Positions 54,797 through 63,931 of a stretch of 64,000 bases of DNA are shown here, in pieces; position 1 is the stretch's first letter; each line of letters opens with the position of its first letter. The stretch spans positions 2,396,501 through 2,460,500 of the forward strand of contig NC_004193.1 of NCBI RefSeq assembly GCF_000011245.1, in the 5' to 3' direction. The notes beneath the pieces were generated by a model. The model saw only the letters and a program-made list of their open reading frames with translations. It was not told the DNA's origin and made no database searches. This DNA comes from Oceanobacillus iheyensis HTE831 (GTDB lineage: Bacteria > Bacillota > Bacilli > Bacillales > Amphibacillaceae). Made by a program: the position numbers and the translations under genes.

Positions 54797-55600
54797 CTAT
54801 GCTAAAACCTCTTCCATTACTTTACTTTCTTCATGTTCTAACATATTTTTGAGAATAATATCGTCAACTTCTTTATTCATTTGACTTGATAATTCTTTAG
54901 ATGCAGGTGCTTCCCCTACTATAAATATTTTTTTCCAATTTCTATCTTTCGCTTGTTTATCTAACTTTCCTGCGATACTTTTATACCAACGCTGTTGGTT
55001 AGCTTCGTATCTTGCTTCAAAGTGATCCTTTTGTAAATTTCCTGATCCAAGTCCTGTAGTTGAATTTCCTTGACGCGGTCCTTGCATCGTTCTCCAGGTT
55101 TCCTCTTCTACATCTAATTCATAACCCACAGTATCCTTAAGCATATTTAAGTTCGTGTCTAGTAGTTTAATATAATTTTGCTGAACTAAAATAATGCCTG
55201 TATGTGGGTATTTCTCTCCTAGAATTTTTAATTGATTTAATTCAGGGGTTTCTTGCCAATAAAATTCATCTTCTAATCGCATTTGCACACGTTCAGCAAA
55301 CCAAACTGTTTCATCAGCTGTAGCAAATACAATAAGTCCCCTCATTAAACTCTTTTCATATTCTTTTAGATAATCTTCTACTTTCTGTTTTACTTCTCGA
55401 AAGTTCTCTAATTCTTCTTTGTTATCTCCTTCTTCAAGATATTGCTCAAAATTTCTCATTCCATTTTTAAGATGTATTTTCCATTCTCCGCCTTGCTGAT
55501 CTGGATCACTTAAATCCGTATTTAAATACATTGTAAATATTTTGTTACTACCTTCTGTCTGCATATATTCAAGTTCTTTAATCTTTTTTTGAATGTCCAA
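54797..55600 (-). CDS. VLRF1-family, eRF1-like protein (predicted ribosome-associated)
   Basis: 267 residues. It resembles the bacterial VLRF1 group of archaeo-eukaryotic release-factor (eRF1)-like proteins, seen in Bacillaceae. Near residues 125-145 the TGIILVQQNYIKLLDTNLN segment and later WKKIFIVGEAPASKELSSQM look like the central eRF1 domain; a GxxQ-like stretch (PRQGNSTTGLGSG, residues 177-189) may stand for the peptidyl-tRNA hydrolysis loop. Start is TTG at 55600, 8 bases after AGGAGGTG. By family analogy it could free stalled ribosomes; this is inference. Confidence 0.65.
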   Translation of the reverse strand: MDIQKKIKELEYMQTEGSNKIFTMYLNTDLSDPDQQGGEWKIHLKNGMRNFEQYLEEGDNKEELENFREVKQKVEDYLKEYEKSLMRGLIVFATADETVWFAERVQMRLEDEFYWQETPELNQLKILGEKYPHTGIILVQQNYIKLLDTNLNMLKDTVGYELDVEEETWRTMQGPRQGNSTTGLGSGNLQKDHFEARYEANQQRWYKSIAGKLDKQAKDRNWKKIFIVGEAPASKELSSQMNKEVDDIILKNMLEHEESKVMEEVLA

Positions 55601-55696
55601 GATAGGACACCTCCTAAAATGATTGTACTAGTTATGTAACCGTCATAAAGAAAAACTAAACTACATATTTTTAATCACTGCATCAAAGGTAAAACA

Positions 55697-55745
55697 AAAA
55701 AGCTTCGGAGTAGAAAAATTCTACACACGAAGCTTTAAATTCTTT
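55697..55745 (-). terminator. Intrinsic terminator downstream of the CorC/CNNM gene
   Basis: AAAGCTTCG (55698-55706) and CGAAGCTTT (55728-55736) close a stem that includes GTAGAA / TTCTAC inside, with T-rich flanks. Confidence 0.75.
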
Positions 55746-55753
55746 TAGTACTA

Positions 55754-55860
55754 GCTGTTCAAAAAGGAGACTTTCTGCTAAAATCGCCCATGTCCTGTGG
55801 CTAAAGCAAAAATCACCACATCCTGTGGAAGCTCATTTTTTACCCTACTTTTCGAACAAT
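55754..55860. repeat. Dispersed repeat, family R2, copy 2
   Basis: Shares CTGCTAAAATCGCCCATGTC (55775 on) and CCACATCCTGTGGAAGCT (55816-55833) with 296-326. Ends GCTGTTCAAAAAGGAGA (55754 on) and, read inward from the right, TTGTTCGAAAAGTAGG are imperfect inverted repeats, so this copy seems complete (about 107 bp). MITE-like. It lies directly after the CorC/CNNM gene. Confidence 0.6.
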
Positions 55861-55862
55861 CT

Positions 55863-57161
55863 TTAAGCTATTTTAGTTATTTTAACTCGTTTAATTTGGA
55901 AGCCATCTTTTTCAATAAGTGCAAATTCATGTCCTTCATATTCCATAACAGTTCCAACATCTGCTTCTAAATTATGAGTAAAGAACCATCCACCAATTGT
56001 ATCTACTTCATCGTCTTCTAAATAGATACTTAACCTTTGATTTACTTCATCTAAACTTAGTCTACCTGAAACAAGAAATGTATTTTCGTCTACCGTTTCA
56101 AAATCCGGTGTTTCATCTTCATCAAACTCATCACGAATATCTCCAACAATTTCCTCTAAGATATCTTCTACTGTTACTAACCCTGCAGTACCGCCATATT
56201 CATCGTTAACGATTGCCATATGAATTCTTTCTTTCTGCATTTTTAGTAACAGTTGTTTTATTGGTGTAGCTTCGGAAACATGAATAATGGGTCGAATAAA
56301 CTTTTCAATTGAATTTGGTCTGTCATTATCTAGTTGTCCAGTAAAGACTTCTTTTAGATTCACCAAACCAATAATATTATCCTTGTCTTCATCAGCAACA
56401 GGATACCTCGTAAATTGACCTTCACGAATAATTTCCAAATTTGCTTCGAAACTGTCTTCTTTTGAGAAATATACCATTTCCGTACGTGGTACCATTATTT
56501 CTCTTGCAACTCTTTCATCAAAATCAAAAATGTTATTCACGTACATCATTTCTGATTGATTAATTTCACCACTTTTGTAACTGTCTGCTAGAATAAGTCT
56601 TAATTCCTCTTCCGTATGGGTTTCTTCATGTCCACTCATAGGTTTAAGCCCTACTGCTTTGGTAAGCAATCTTGCTGAACCATTTAAGAACCAAATAAAA
56701 GGGAATAGTAATCGATAAAACCAAGTTAATGGTCTGGCAACGAATAATGTAACTCTTTCTGCTTTTTGAATAGCTAAAGTCTTCGGAGCGAGTTCCCCAA
56801 CGACCACATGTAGAAACGTTGCAACAGCGAATGAAATTGCTATGGAAGCTGTTGTAACAACAGCACTACTTAAATTGAAATCTTCTAATACTGGGTGTAG
56901 CATCCGTTCAAAAGTCGGTTCTGCTAAACGCCCAATACCAAGGGCAGTAATCGTAATACCCAACTGACAAGCAGATAAGTACTCATCTAAATGTGTTACA
57001 ACCCTTTTTGCATAAATAGCACTTTTCTTTCCTTGTTCTATATGTGGTTCTAGTTGTGTACTTCGAATTTTTACAATAGCAAATTCTGACATTACAAAAA
57101 AAGCGGTTAATGCGATTAATATTGCCACCGCAGTTAAATTAATAATCGTCGATATGTCCAA
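55863..57161 (-). CDS. CNNM/CorC-family membrane protein with CBS pair (Mg2+ efflux/hemolysin C type)
   Basis: 432 residues. DUF21 membrane domain (three to four helices, residues 1-180, with VVGELAPKTLAIQKAERVT), then two CBS domains (VPRTEMVYFS..., IHVSEATPIKQLLLKM...) and a C-terminal CorC_HlyC domain. Relatives export Mg2+ or affect metal tolerance (MpfA of S. aureus). The start is TTG at 57161. Its ribosome-binding site AGGAGGTGAA is 38 bases away, with a 12-bp hairpin between, see the leader entry. Confidence 0.9.
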   Translation of the reverse strand: MDISTIINLTAVAILIALTAFFVMSEFAIVKIRSTQLEPHIEQGKKSAIYAKRVVTHLDEYLSACQLGITITALGIGRLAEPTFERMLHPVLEDFNLSSAVVTTASIAISFAVATFLHVVVGELAPKTLAIQKAERVTLFVARPLTWFYRLLFPFIWFLNGSARLLTKAVGLKPMSGHEETHTEEELRLILADSYKSGEINQSEMMYVNNIFDFDERVAREIMVPRTEMVYFSKEDSFEANLEIIREGQFTRYPVADEDKDNIIGLVNLKEVFTGQLDNDRPNSIEKFIRPIIHVSEATPIKQLLLKMQKERIHMAIVNDEYGGTAGLVTVEDILEEIVGDIRDEFDEDETPDFETVDENTFLVSGRLSLDEVNQRLSIYLEDDEVDTIGGWFFTHNLEADVGTVMEYEGHEFALIEKDGFQIKRVKITKIA

Positions 57162-57345
57162 TTAAGATCCCTGTACCAATGAATGGCACAAGGATTTCAC
57201 CTCCTGATTTACTTTAAAATAATTCTGTAATAATACGCACGTTGGTGATTCAACCAAACAGGCAGAATGACAGCCTCAGTGCAATGTCTGATGTTGTTAT
57301 TCACTTTTACCTTCCCATGGAATCACCCTCTCTCCTATTCAATAT
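57162..57345 (-). promoter_or_regulatory. Structured leader of the CorC/CNNM gene (candidate RNA element)
   Basis: Read on the minus strand: an 8-bp stem GGTGATTC / GAATCACC (57327-57320 with 57251-57244) encloses two smaller stems (AGTG/CACT and AGGC/GCCT), then comes AGGAGGTGAA (57205-57196), then a 12-bp hairpin (arms 57195-57184 and 57178-57167), then CTTAA and the TTG start. If the hairpin forms, the site sits about 9 bases from TTG. A 9-codon leader ORF (TTG at 57191, TAA at 57164-57162) starts at proper spacing from the same site. No known riboswitch class was recognised. Confidence 0.45.
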
Positions 57346-57422
57346 TATAATCTAAATAACTTCAACATGTCTAGAATATAGAAAGAAAATCAGAAAGCAT
57401 ATAACCGTTTCTTCAAATAAGA

Positions 57423-57473
57423 TAACCCGAACATGGATCACTAGTATAAGAAAAGTGATTTATGTCCGGGTTC
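57423..57473 (-). terminator. Intrinsic terminator of the BCCT transporter gene
   Basis: AACCCG-AACAT (57424-57434) pairs with ATGTCCGGGTT (57462-57472), extended by ATCACT / AGTGAT inside. T-rich sequence follows on the minus strand. Confidence 0.7.
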
Positions 57474-57494
57474 CTTAAAATCTCTAAAGTTAAC

Positions 57495-58985
57495 CTATTT
57501 AGAACTTCTATCTTTTTTTATTATTTTTAGGAAGGAAATCATTAAAATAATTATTATTATTGTAAATGGCAATGCTGACGTTAACGCTGCCGTTTGCAGT
57601 GCTTCTAAGCCACCAGCTAATAATAGAACAATTGCAATAGCAGTAATTAACAGTCCCCACACAATCTTTGTAACAAGTGCTGGATTCAAACTTCCTTTTG
57701 AAGTCATACTACCCAAAATATAAGTAGCCGAGTCCGCTGAAGTTACTAGGAAAGTAAATATAAGAAAAATAGCTAATAAAGACATAATTGTACTTAATGG
57801 TAAGGTACCAAATGTCTCAAATAAGGCTACTGCTAAATCCTCATCTACTGCTTCTGCTATCATGGTACCATTATTTAAATCACTAAATAATGCGGTCCCG
57901 CCAAATACAGCTATCCATAGACAAGCAATTATGGGTGAAACTGCTGTGACACCAAATATAAATTGACGAATGGTTCTACCACGCGATACTCTAGCTACAA
58001 ACGCCCCTACAAATGGAGACCAAGATATTGCCCAAGCCCAGTAGAATACCGTCCATTCTGTCACCCAAGATTCTCCAGTATATGGGGTCATTCTCAAACT
58101 ATATTGTACAAAATTAGTAATGTAATCTCCAATCCCTAGTACAAAGGATTCTAAGATAAATACAGTTGGACCCATAATAAATACAAATAATAACAGAGCT
58201 AAACATAAAGTTAAATTTAAAGTACTAAGCCATTTCATACCTTTTTTCAAACCTGTTGCAGATGATATCAGGTAAACAAGCAACATAGCAACCGCGATTC
58301 CTATTTGTACCCATATTGAATTTGAAAGTCCAAATACCGAATTTAACCCACCATTCATTTGCATAATTCCAAATCCTAGTGAAGTAGCTACTCCCATCAC
58401 AGTCGCAATTACAGCTAATGAATTTACCGTGTTAGCAGTGAAGCGGTTTTTTCCAACTACCGGCTCTATTGCTGTTGATATCAAACCATTTTTATCTTTA
58501 CGGAACTGAAGATAAGCTATCACTAGACCAACTAACGCAAAAACCGCCCACTGACTAATTCCCCAGTTAAAGAAAGAATAACCCATAGCAACACGAGCAG
58601 CTTCTTCTGATTGTGCTTCTAGCCCAGGAAAAGGCGTACTAAAAAAGTGAGTCATCGGCTCTGCAACACCCCAGAAAACGAGGCTAGAACCAAATCCTGT
58701 TGAAAATAGCATTCCAACCCAAGCAAAAAAAGAATACTCGGGTTTTGAATCAGCAGGTCCAAGTTTTAATTTGCCATACTTACCGAAAGCCAACCAAATT
58801 AAAAAAAGGATGAATACAAAAACTGCAAGTAGGTAAAACCATGCAAAATTAATAGTAGTAAAGTTAAATAATTTATTAGCCACTGCCTCAAATCTGCCAG
58901 GGCTTATAGCTCCTATGACAACTAGTATTAATATGAATATAGACGAAACAAAAAATACTGGGTTTAAAAACTTATGTTTATTCAT
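57495..58985 (-). CDS. BCCT-family betaine/choline/carnitine transporter (OpuD-like)
   Basis: 496 residues with 12 transmembrane helices. BCCT landmarks: GFGSSLVFWGVAEPMTHF near residue 97 and the signature EWTVFYWAWAISWSPFVG near residue 310, with the aromatic residues that box quaternary ammonium substrates. TSADSATYILGSMTSKG near residue 410. Uptake of glycine betaine or similar compatible solutes is likely, coupled to Na+, in salt stress. AAAGGA precedes the ATG. Single gene. Confidence 0.92.
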   Translation of the reverse strand: MNKHKFLNPVFFVSSIFILILVVIGAISPGRFEAVANKLFNFTTINFAWFYLLAVFVFILFLIWLAFGKYGKLKLGPADSKPEYSFFAWVGMLFSTGFGSSLVFWGVAEPMTHFFSTPFPGLEAQSEEAARVAMGYSFFNWGISQWAVFALVGLVIAYLQFRKDKNGLISTAIEPVVGKNRFTANTVNSLAVIATVMGVATSLGFGIMQMNGGLNSVFGLSNSIWVQIGIAVAMLLVYLISSATGLKKGMKWLSTLNLTLCLALLLFVFIMGPTVFILESFVLGIGDYITNFVQYSLRMTPYTGESWVTEWTVFYWAWAISWSPFVGAFVARVSRGRTIRQFIFGVTAVSPIIACLWIAVFGGTALFSDLNNGTMIAEAVDEDLAVALFETFGTLPLSTIMSLLAIFLIFTFLVTSADSATYILGSMTSKGSLNPALVTKIVWGLLITAIAIVLLLAGGLEALQTAALTSALPFTIIIIILMISFLKIIKKDRSSK

Positions 58986-59123
58986 TAGTTAATCCTTTCT
59001 TTGTTTTTTTATGTATGATAGCGATAACTATATATTTCCGATTATTAAAAAACTTAAACCACATATTTACCTAATACTAATTTATTGGTAGAACTAAATC
59101 ATACATTTATTTGCGTTGACAAG

Positions 59124-59161
59124 AAAAAAACCATAAGGGATTTTTCCCTTATGGTTTTTTC
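59124..59161. terminator. Intrinsic terminator of the NlpC/P60 gene
   Basis: AAAAAACCATAAGGGA (59126-59141) and TCCCTTATGGTTTTTT (59146-59161) are perfectly complementary across a TTTT loop. Confidence 0.9.
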
Positions 59162-59177
59162 ACTTCTTATCAATTAA

Positions 59178-60404
59178 TTAACGCACACTACGTACATGTC
59201 CACTAAATTTATCTGCCCAGTAACCACTTGTCATGTTAGCTACTGCAAGTCCAGTTGAATTTTGTGCACCAATAAATTCTCCTCCACCTAGGTAGATACC
59301 TACGTGACCATTTGTTTTATACGTATCAAAGAATACGATATCTCCAGGCTGCATATTGCTAGCAGATACTTTCGATCCCGTGCTTGCTAAAGCAGAGGTG
59401 CTTGATGGTATTGAAATTCCACCTTGCGCGAATGCCCAAGAAACAAATCCAGAACAATCAAATCCGCTTGGTGTTTTCCCACCCCAAACATATGGTGTTC
59501 CTAAATGATTAAATCCAGCATTAATCGCTGTACTTACTCCACCAGATCCTGAAGTTCTTGTAACATTATTGTTATCTGATTCTGAATTCGAGCCAACACT
59601 AGCACTTGCTACTGCTGTATTTGGCGCAGGAGAAGTAGCAGTATTTAAACTTCTTTCAACATCCTTTTCAAGAGTAGCCAATCTAGAGTCTTCTACTTCT
59701 AATTCATCTTTCATTGCCACTAGGTTGTTTTCTTTTTCTTTCAAGTCGTCTTTCTTCACATCATTCTCTGATTTTTGTTCCTCAATTGTTGCAAGCATTC
59801 CTTTAATTTCTACTTCCATATCTTTTAAATCATCAAGTTTAGAAACTACTTCATCTTGTTTTGTTTCGACTTCTTGTTTATCTGCTTCTTGTTGTTCAAT
59901 TAAAGAAGTATCTGAATCAGTAATTTTATTAACAGCTTGTACACGTGTAATGAAATCACCAAAGTCTTGAGCTCCAAAGATTACTTCAAGGTATGTAATT
60001 TCCCCACCACTTTGCTGTAAAGATATAGCTCGCTCTTTTAGAATTTCATAACGCTTTTCAATTGCTTCTTCTAACTCTGCAATATCTTCTTCTAGTTTCT
60101 CAACTTCAGCTTCTCGATCAGCAATCTTATCTTGTGTTTCATCCATTTTTTCTTCATTTTCTTTTAGCGCGTTATCTACACGCTCGATCTCTTTATTAAG
60201 TTCTTCTAACTCAATAAGCACATCTGCTATTTCACTTTCAGCATCAGATAAATCTGCTTTAATAGCATCTCTTTCTTCTTGAATTTGTGATTGTTGTGAT
60301 TCTAAATCCTCAACTGTTTCTGCTTGTGCGACACCTGTGAATAAAGTACTGCTTAACCCAACTACAGTTGCTGTAGTTAATGTAAATATTACCTTTTTCA
60401 ACAT
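59178..60404 (-). CDS. Secreted NlpC/P60 peptidoglycan endopeptidase with coiled coil, CwlO-like
   Basis: 408 residues. Signal peptide of about 28 residues ending GVAQAE. A long coiled coil (residues 30-240, PcsB_N type, rich in Glu, Lys, Asp) is followed by a Ser/Asn-rich linker and the NlpC/P60 domain, with catalytic Cys in GFDCSGFVSWAF near residue 315 and His in TNGHVGIYLGGG near residue 365. Plan matches CwlO of B. subtilis, a D-Glu-meso-DAP endopeptidase for cell elongation controlled by FtsEX. A TGTAAC half-site upstream recalls the WalR box, but the full pair is not clear. GAGGAATAA precedes the ATG. Confidence 0.9.
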   Translation of the reverse strand: MLKKVIFTLTTATVVGLSSTLFTGVAQAETVEDLESQQSQIQEERDAIKADLSDAESEIADVLIELEELNKEIERVDNALKENEEKMDETQDKIADREAEVEKLEEDIAELEEAIEKRYEILKERAISLQQSGGEITYLEVIFGAQDFGDFITRVQAVNKITDSDTSLIEQQEADKQEVETKQDEVVSKLDDLKDMEVEIKGMLATIEEQKSENDVKKDDLKEKENNLVAMKDELEVEDSRLATLEKDVERSLNTATSPAPNTAVASASVGSNSESDNNNVTRTSGSGGVSTAINAGFNHLGTPYVWGGKTPSGFDCSGFVSWAFAQGGISIPSSTSALASTGSKVSASNMQPGDIVFFDTYKTNGHVGIYLGGGEFIGAQNSTGLAVANMTSGYWADKFSGHVRSVR

Positions 60405-60606
60405 TTATTCCTCGCTTCCCTATTGTACTGCAATTCTATAAGACTATTTATGTATTAATGTGAGAAAGTCCTATGCAGTTTTATATATTTGAACACATTA
60501 TGTATATTTTCTAGGTAATATGAAGTATAACATTGGAAAATGTCATGCATATTATAGGAATGTTACAGTTATATTTCAATTTCGACAAAAATTGCTACGA
60601 CAGTCA

Positions 60607-60648
60607 AAAAAATCTGTTCCCTATCATTAGGGAACAGATTTTTTCATG
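60607..60648 (-). terminator. Intrinsic terminator of aceBA
   Basis: AAAAATCTGTTCCCT (60608-60622) and AGGGAACAGATTTTT (60629-60643) form a perfect 15-bp stem right after the aceA stop codon. Confidence 0.92.
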
Positions 60649-60649
60649 T

Positions 60650-61936
60650 TTATTTGTAAAAACTTGTAAATTGTTCTGTTTCAGTGGAACCTATTAACGC
60701 CGCAGTAGAAGCCTTGCCACCAGAAATGACTTGCGCAACTTCGTCAAAATAACCTGTACCAACTTCTCTCTGATGCCTAGTTGCTGTATATCCGTCTTTT
60801 TCACTTGAAAATTCTGCTTGCTGTAATTCAGAATAAGCTGCCATACCATGACTTTTATACTTTTTAGCTAAATCGAACATACTGTGATTTAATGCATGAA
60901 AACCCGCTAATGTTACAAATTGGAATTTATAACCTAATTTACCTAGCTCTTTTTGGAACTCTGCTATTTCTTGATCTGAGAGTTTTTTCTTCCAATTAAA
61001 TGATGGTGAACAATTATATGCGAGTAATTTATTTGGAAACTTTTCATGTATAGCTTCTGCAAATATTCTAGCTTCCTCCAAATTTGGCTCCGATGTTTCG
61101 CACCAAATTAAATCAGCATAAGGTGCATATGCTAGCCCTCTAGCTATTGCCTGATCGATTCCTGCCTTTGTTTTGTAGAACCCTTCTACAGTTCTTTCTC
61201 CAGTGATAAATAAATGATCGTATTCATCTACATCACTAGTTATCATATCTGCTGCGTTTGCATCTGTGCGTGCGATGATTATAGTTGGGGTACCCATTAC
61301 ATCTGCAGCAAATCGGGCTGCGATTAAATTTCGGACTGCATTCTGTGTTGGCAGCAACACTTTACCACCTAGATGACCGCACTTCTTTTCAGATGATAAT
61401 TGATCTTCAAAATGGACAGCAGCAGCACCCGCTTCAATCATTGATTTCATTAATTCGAATACATTTAGTTGACCTCCAAAACCAGCTTCTGCATCAGCAA
61501 CTATCGGAGCGAACCAATCAATATCATTCTCCCCTTCTGAAAAATGAATCTGATCCGATCGTTGTAGTGCTTGATTAATTCTTCTCACCACCTGAGGGAC
61601 ACTATTTGCAGGGTATAGACTTTGATCAGGATACATTTCTCCTGCCATATTTGCATCAGCAGCAACCTGCCACCCGCTTAAATATATTGCTTTAAGTCCC
61701 GCTTTCACTTGTTGAACTGCTTGATTTCCGGTCAGTGCTCCTAAAGCATTTACATAGTCTTCTTCATTAATCAGTTTCCATAATTTCGAGGCTCCTCGAG
61801 TTGCTAAAGTATGCGTTATATCAATAGAACCTCTGAGTCTTATTACATCTTCTGCTTTATACGGACGTTCAATCCCCACCCAACGAATATCATCTTGCCA
61901 CTCTTTAGTTAAATTCTCTACTCTTTCATTTTTCAT
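60650..61936 (-). CDS. aceA: Isocitrate lyase
   Basis: 428 residues. Cleaves isocitrate to glyoxylate and succinate, first step of the glyoxylate bypass. Signature [17 protein letters not shown] near residue 190 contains the catalytic Cys in [15 protein letters not shown] near residue 315 binds substrate. Its ATG shares one base with the aceB stop (TAATG), so the two are translationally coupled. Together with fadNAE in this window it allows growth on fatty acids. Confidence 0.97.
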   Translation of the reverse strand: MKNERVENLTKEWQDDIRWVGIERPYKAEDVIRLRGSIDITHTLATRGASKLWKLINEEDYVNALGALTGNQAVQQVKAGLKAIYLSGWQVAADANMAGEMYPDQSLYPANSVPQVVRRINQALQRSDQIHFSEGENDIDWFAPIVADAEAGFGGQLNVFELMKSMIEAGAAAVHFEDQLSSEKKCGHLGGKVLLPTQNAVRNLIAARFAADVMGTPTIIIARTDANAADMITSDVDEYDHLFITGERTVEGFYKTKAGIDQAIARGLAYAPYADLIWCETSEPNLEEARIFAEAIHEKFPNKLLAYNCSPSFNWKKKLSDQEIAEFQKELGKLGYKFQFVTLAGFHALNHSMFDLAKKYKSHGMAAYSELQQAEFSSEKDGYTATRHQREVGTGYFDEVAQVISGGKASTAALIGSTETEQFTSFYK

Positions 61937-63531
61937 TATACAGTTCCTCCCTCATTTAATTGTTGATAAGCTGGTAAAGTTAAAAATTCTTCAAAGTCTT
62001 TTTGCTTGATTAAAGATAGAAATAACGTAGCAGCTTCGTATACATGTTCGATTTCTATCCCTTCAATACCTAAGCTTTCTTCAAATTGAACTAAAACTTC
62101 ATCTACTATATCCTTAACAACCTCAAAAGTGACTTGCTGTTCATTATCCATCATTGCTTTATTTTGAATCCACTGCCATACCTGTGCTCTCGAGATTTCT
62201 GCTGTTGCTGCATCTTCCATTAGATTATTAATTGGAACTGCCCCTCTGCCTGCTAGCCAGGCTGCTACATAGTGAATTCCGACTTTTATATTTGTACGCA
62301 AACCTTCCATTGTTATTGGCCCAGTCGGTAACTTCAATAGATCATCTGCTGTAACGTGTATATCTTCCCTTTTTCTATTAATCTGGTTAGCAGCAGGCAT
62401 GCCTTGATCAAAAACATCCTTTACTAGTTGAACCATACCTGGATGTGCTATCCACGTTCCATCGTGTCCATCATTTACTTCCCGTTCTTTATCTTTTTTT
62501 ACTTTGTCAAATGCTTGACGATTTAATTCTTCATTGTTTTTCACGGGAATTTGAGCAGCCATCCCTCCAATAGCATGTGCATTTCTTCGATGACATGTCT
62601 GAATTGCTAATAATGAGTAGGAGCGCATAAAATGGGTTTCCATCGTTACTAAAGAGCGATCAGGTAATAACATAGCAGGGTTATGTTGATTCTTTTTTAT
62701 GAAACTGAAAATATAATCCCATCTACCGCAATTCAATCCTGCTGAATGATGACGAAGCTCGTATAAAATCTCATCCATTTCAAATGCAGCTGTAATTGTT
62801 TCAATGAGTACAGTTGCTTTGATTGTTCCCTGAGGAATGCCAATTTCATTTTGGGCAAAGGTAAATACATCATTCCAAAGACGTGCCTCTAAATAACTTT
62901 CTATTTTTGGCAAATAAAAGTATGGTCCAGATCCGCTTTGTAATAACTCTTTTGCATTATGGAAAAAATACAATCCAAAATCTACTAAACTAGCAGACAT
63001 AGGCTCATTTTCAACTGTAATGTGGTGCTCTTCTAAGTGCCATCCTCGAGGTCGAACAATGATTACAGCCGTTTTATCATTCAAACGATATTGTTTTCCT
63101 TTGTTATCCAAAAAATCAATGTCTTTTCGAATTGCATCTTTTAAATTTCGTTGTCCTTCCATCATATTCTCCCAAGTTGGAGAGCTAGCATCTTCGAAAT
63201 CAGCCATAAAAGTATTGGCACCTGAATTCAAAGCATTAATGATCATTTTTCTATCCACAGGTCCGGTGATTTCGACTCTTCTATCCTTTAAATCTGTTGG
63301 TACTGGATCAATTTCCCAATCTGCTTCTCGTACTTGTCTGGTTAAGGAAAGAAAATGTAACTTTTCTCCTTCAGACATTCTTTTTTGTTTTTCTTTTCTT
63401 TCAATAAGTAGTTCTTTTCTTCTTTGATTAAAATGGTGGTGCAATCGCAACAAAAACTTTCTTGCTTCAGTGTTAAGAATATCTTCGTATTTTGCTTTTT
63501 TATGATCTGGAAGTATAGTGGCATCCTTCAT
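61936..63531 (-). CDS. aceB: Malate synthase A
   Basis: 531 residues, isoform A. Condenses glyoxylate with acetyl-CoA to malate. Family blocks: [68 protein letters not shown] with catalytic Glu and Arg neighbours, and [14 protein letters not shown]. The ATG at 63531 follows GGAGG at 5 bases; the 36-residue extension upstream would cover the palindromic promoter region and is rejected. First gene of aceBA. Confidence 0.97.
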   Translation of the reverse strand: MKDATILPDHKKAKYEDILNTEARKFLLRLHHHFNQRRKELLIERKEKQKRMSEGEKLHFLSLTRQVREADWEIDPVPTDLKDRRVEITGPVDRKMIINALNSGANTFMADFEDASSPTWENMMEGQRNLKDAIRKDIDFLDNKGKQYRLNDKTAVIIVRPRGWHLEEHHITVENEPMSASLVDFGLYFFHNAKELLQSGSGPYFYLPKIESYLEARLWNDVFTFAQNEIGIPQGTIKATVLIETITAAFEMDEILYELRHHSAGLNCGRWDYIFSFIKKNQHNPAMLLPDRSLVTMETHFMRSYSLLAIQTCHRRNAHAIGGMAAQIPVKNNEELNRQAFDKVKKDKEREVNDGHDGTWIAHPGMVQLVKDVFDQGMPAANQINRKREDIHVTADDLLKLPTGPITMEGLRTNIKVGIHYVAAWLAGRGAVPINNLMEDAATAEISRAQVWQWIQNKAMMDNEQQVTFEVVKDIVDEVLVQFEESLGIEGIEIEHVYEAATLFLSLIKQKDFEEFLTLPAYQQLNEGGTV

Positions 63532-63568
63532 AAAATCCTCCTCACTAACTGTTGTATAATAATTTAAA

Positions 63569-63602
63569 TTTATATACTTTGTTATATAACAAAGTATATA
63601 AA
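63569..63602. promoter_or_regulatory. 34-bp perfect palindrome before aceB
   Basis: The stretch is self-complementary over all 34 bases, with core TTTGTTATATAACAAA at 63578-63593. It lies 38-71 bases before the aceB start and 6 bases after the stop of the small zinc-ribbon ORF. Partial matches (TTATATAACA at 63724-63733, TTTGTTATA at 63751-63759) sit upstream of that ORF. It looks like a repressor operator; which protein binds is unknown. Confidence 0.6.
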
Positions 63603-63607
63603 AAAAT

Positions 63608-63709
63608 TTACTCCGCTTTTTTAGACAAACAATAATCACATTCTAATGATGATTGCTTAGCATCCATGGGAATACCACAGTCAGGGCACATCACTTGTTT
63701 TTCAGTCAT
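63608..63709 (-). CDS. 33-residue zinc-ribbon micro-protein
   Basis: A short ORF reading MTEKQVMCPDCGIPMDAKQS then SLECDYCLSKKAE. The pairs CPDCG and CDYC, 12 residues apart, form a zinc ribbon with nothing else attached. GGAGGATTTAAA gives an ideal start at 63709. It lies just upstream of aceB on the same strand, with a long palindrome between them, so it may be in the same regulon. I know no named family. Too short for most gene finders, but the site and the Cys spacing support it. Confidence 0.7.
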   Translation of the reverse strand: MTEKQVMCPDCGIPMDAKQSSLECDYCLSKKAE

Positions 63710-63931
63710 TTTAAATCCTCCTTTTATATAACAGTTTGATAATTATTTATTTTGTTATAATACAGTCTATAAAATTATTAACTGTTTTGCAACACTTTTT
63801 CGAAAAATAATTGAAATTTATTCAAAAAGGGTGGAAAATAGAAATATTACATATATTCATTTCATCTCTAACATGGAATATTATACGTATGAAATGGATT
63901 CACTTAGGTAAAGAATGGAGATTTTATAGTC
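63710..63931. other. Divergent region between the zinc-ribbon ORF and the last gene
   Basis: About 220 AT-rich bases. Contains TTATATAACA and TTTGTTATA half-sites resembling the aceB palindrome. No other element recognised. Confidence 0.4.

Noticed and set aside
57162..57345. Known Mg2+ (M box) or Mn2+ (yybP-ykoY) riboswitch in the CorC leader
   Set aside because: Their conserved blocks are not found; the structure is reported only as a candidate.
63532..63639. 36-residue N-terminal extension of malate synthase
   Set aside because: It translates the 34-bp palindrome and part of the upstream ORF; GGAGG supports the internal ATG at 63531.
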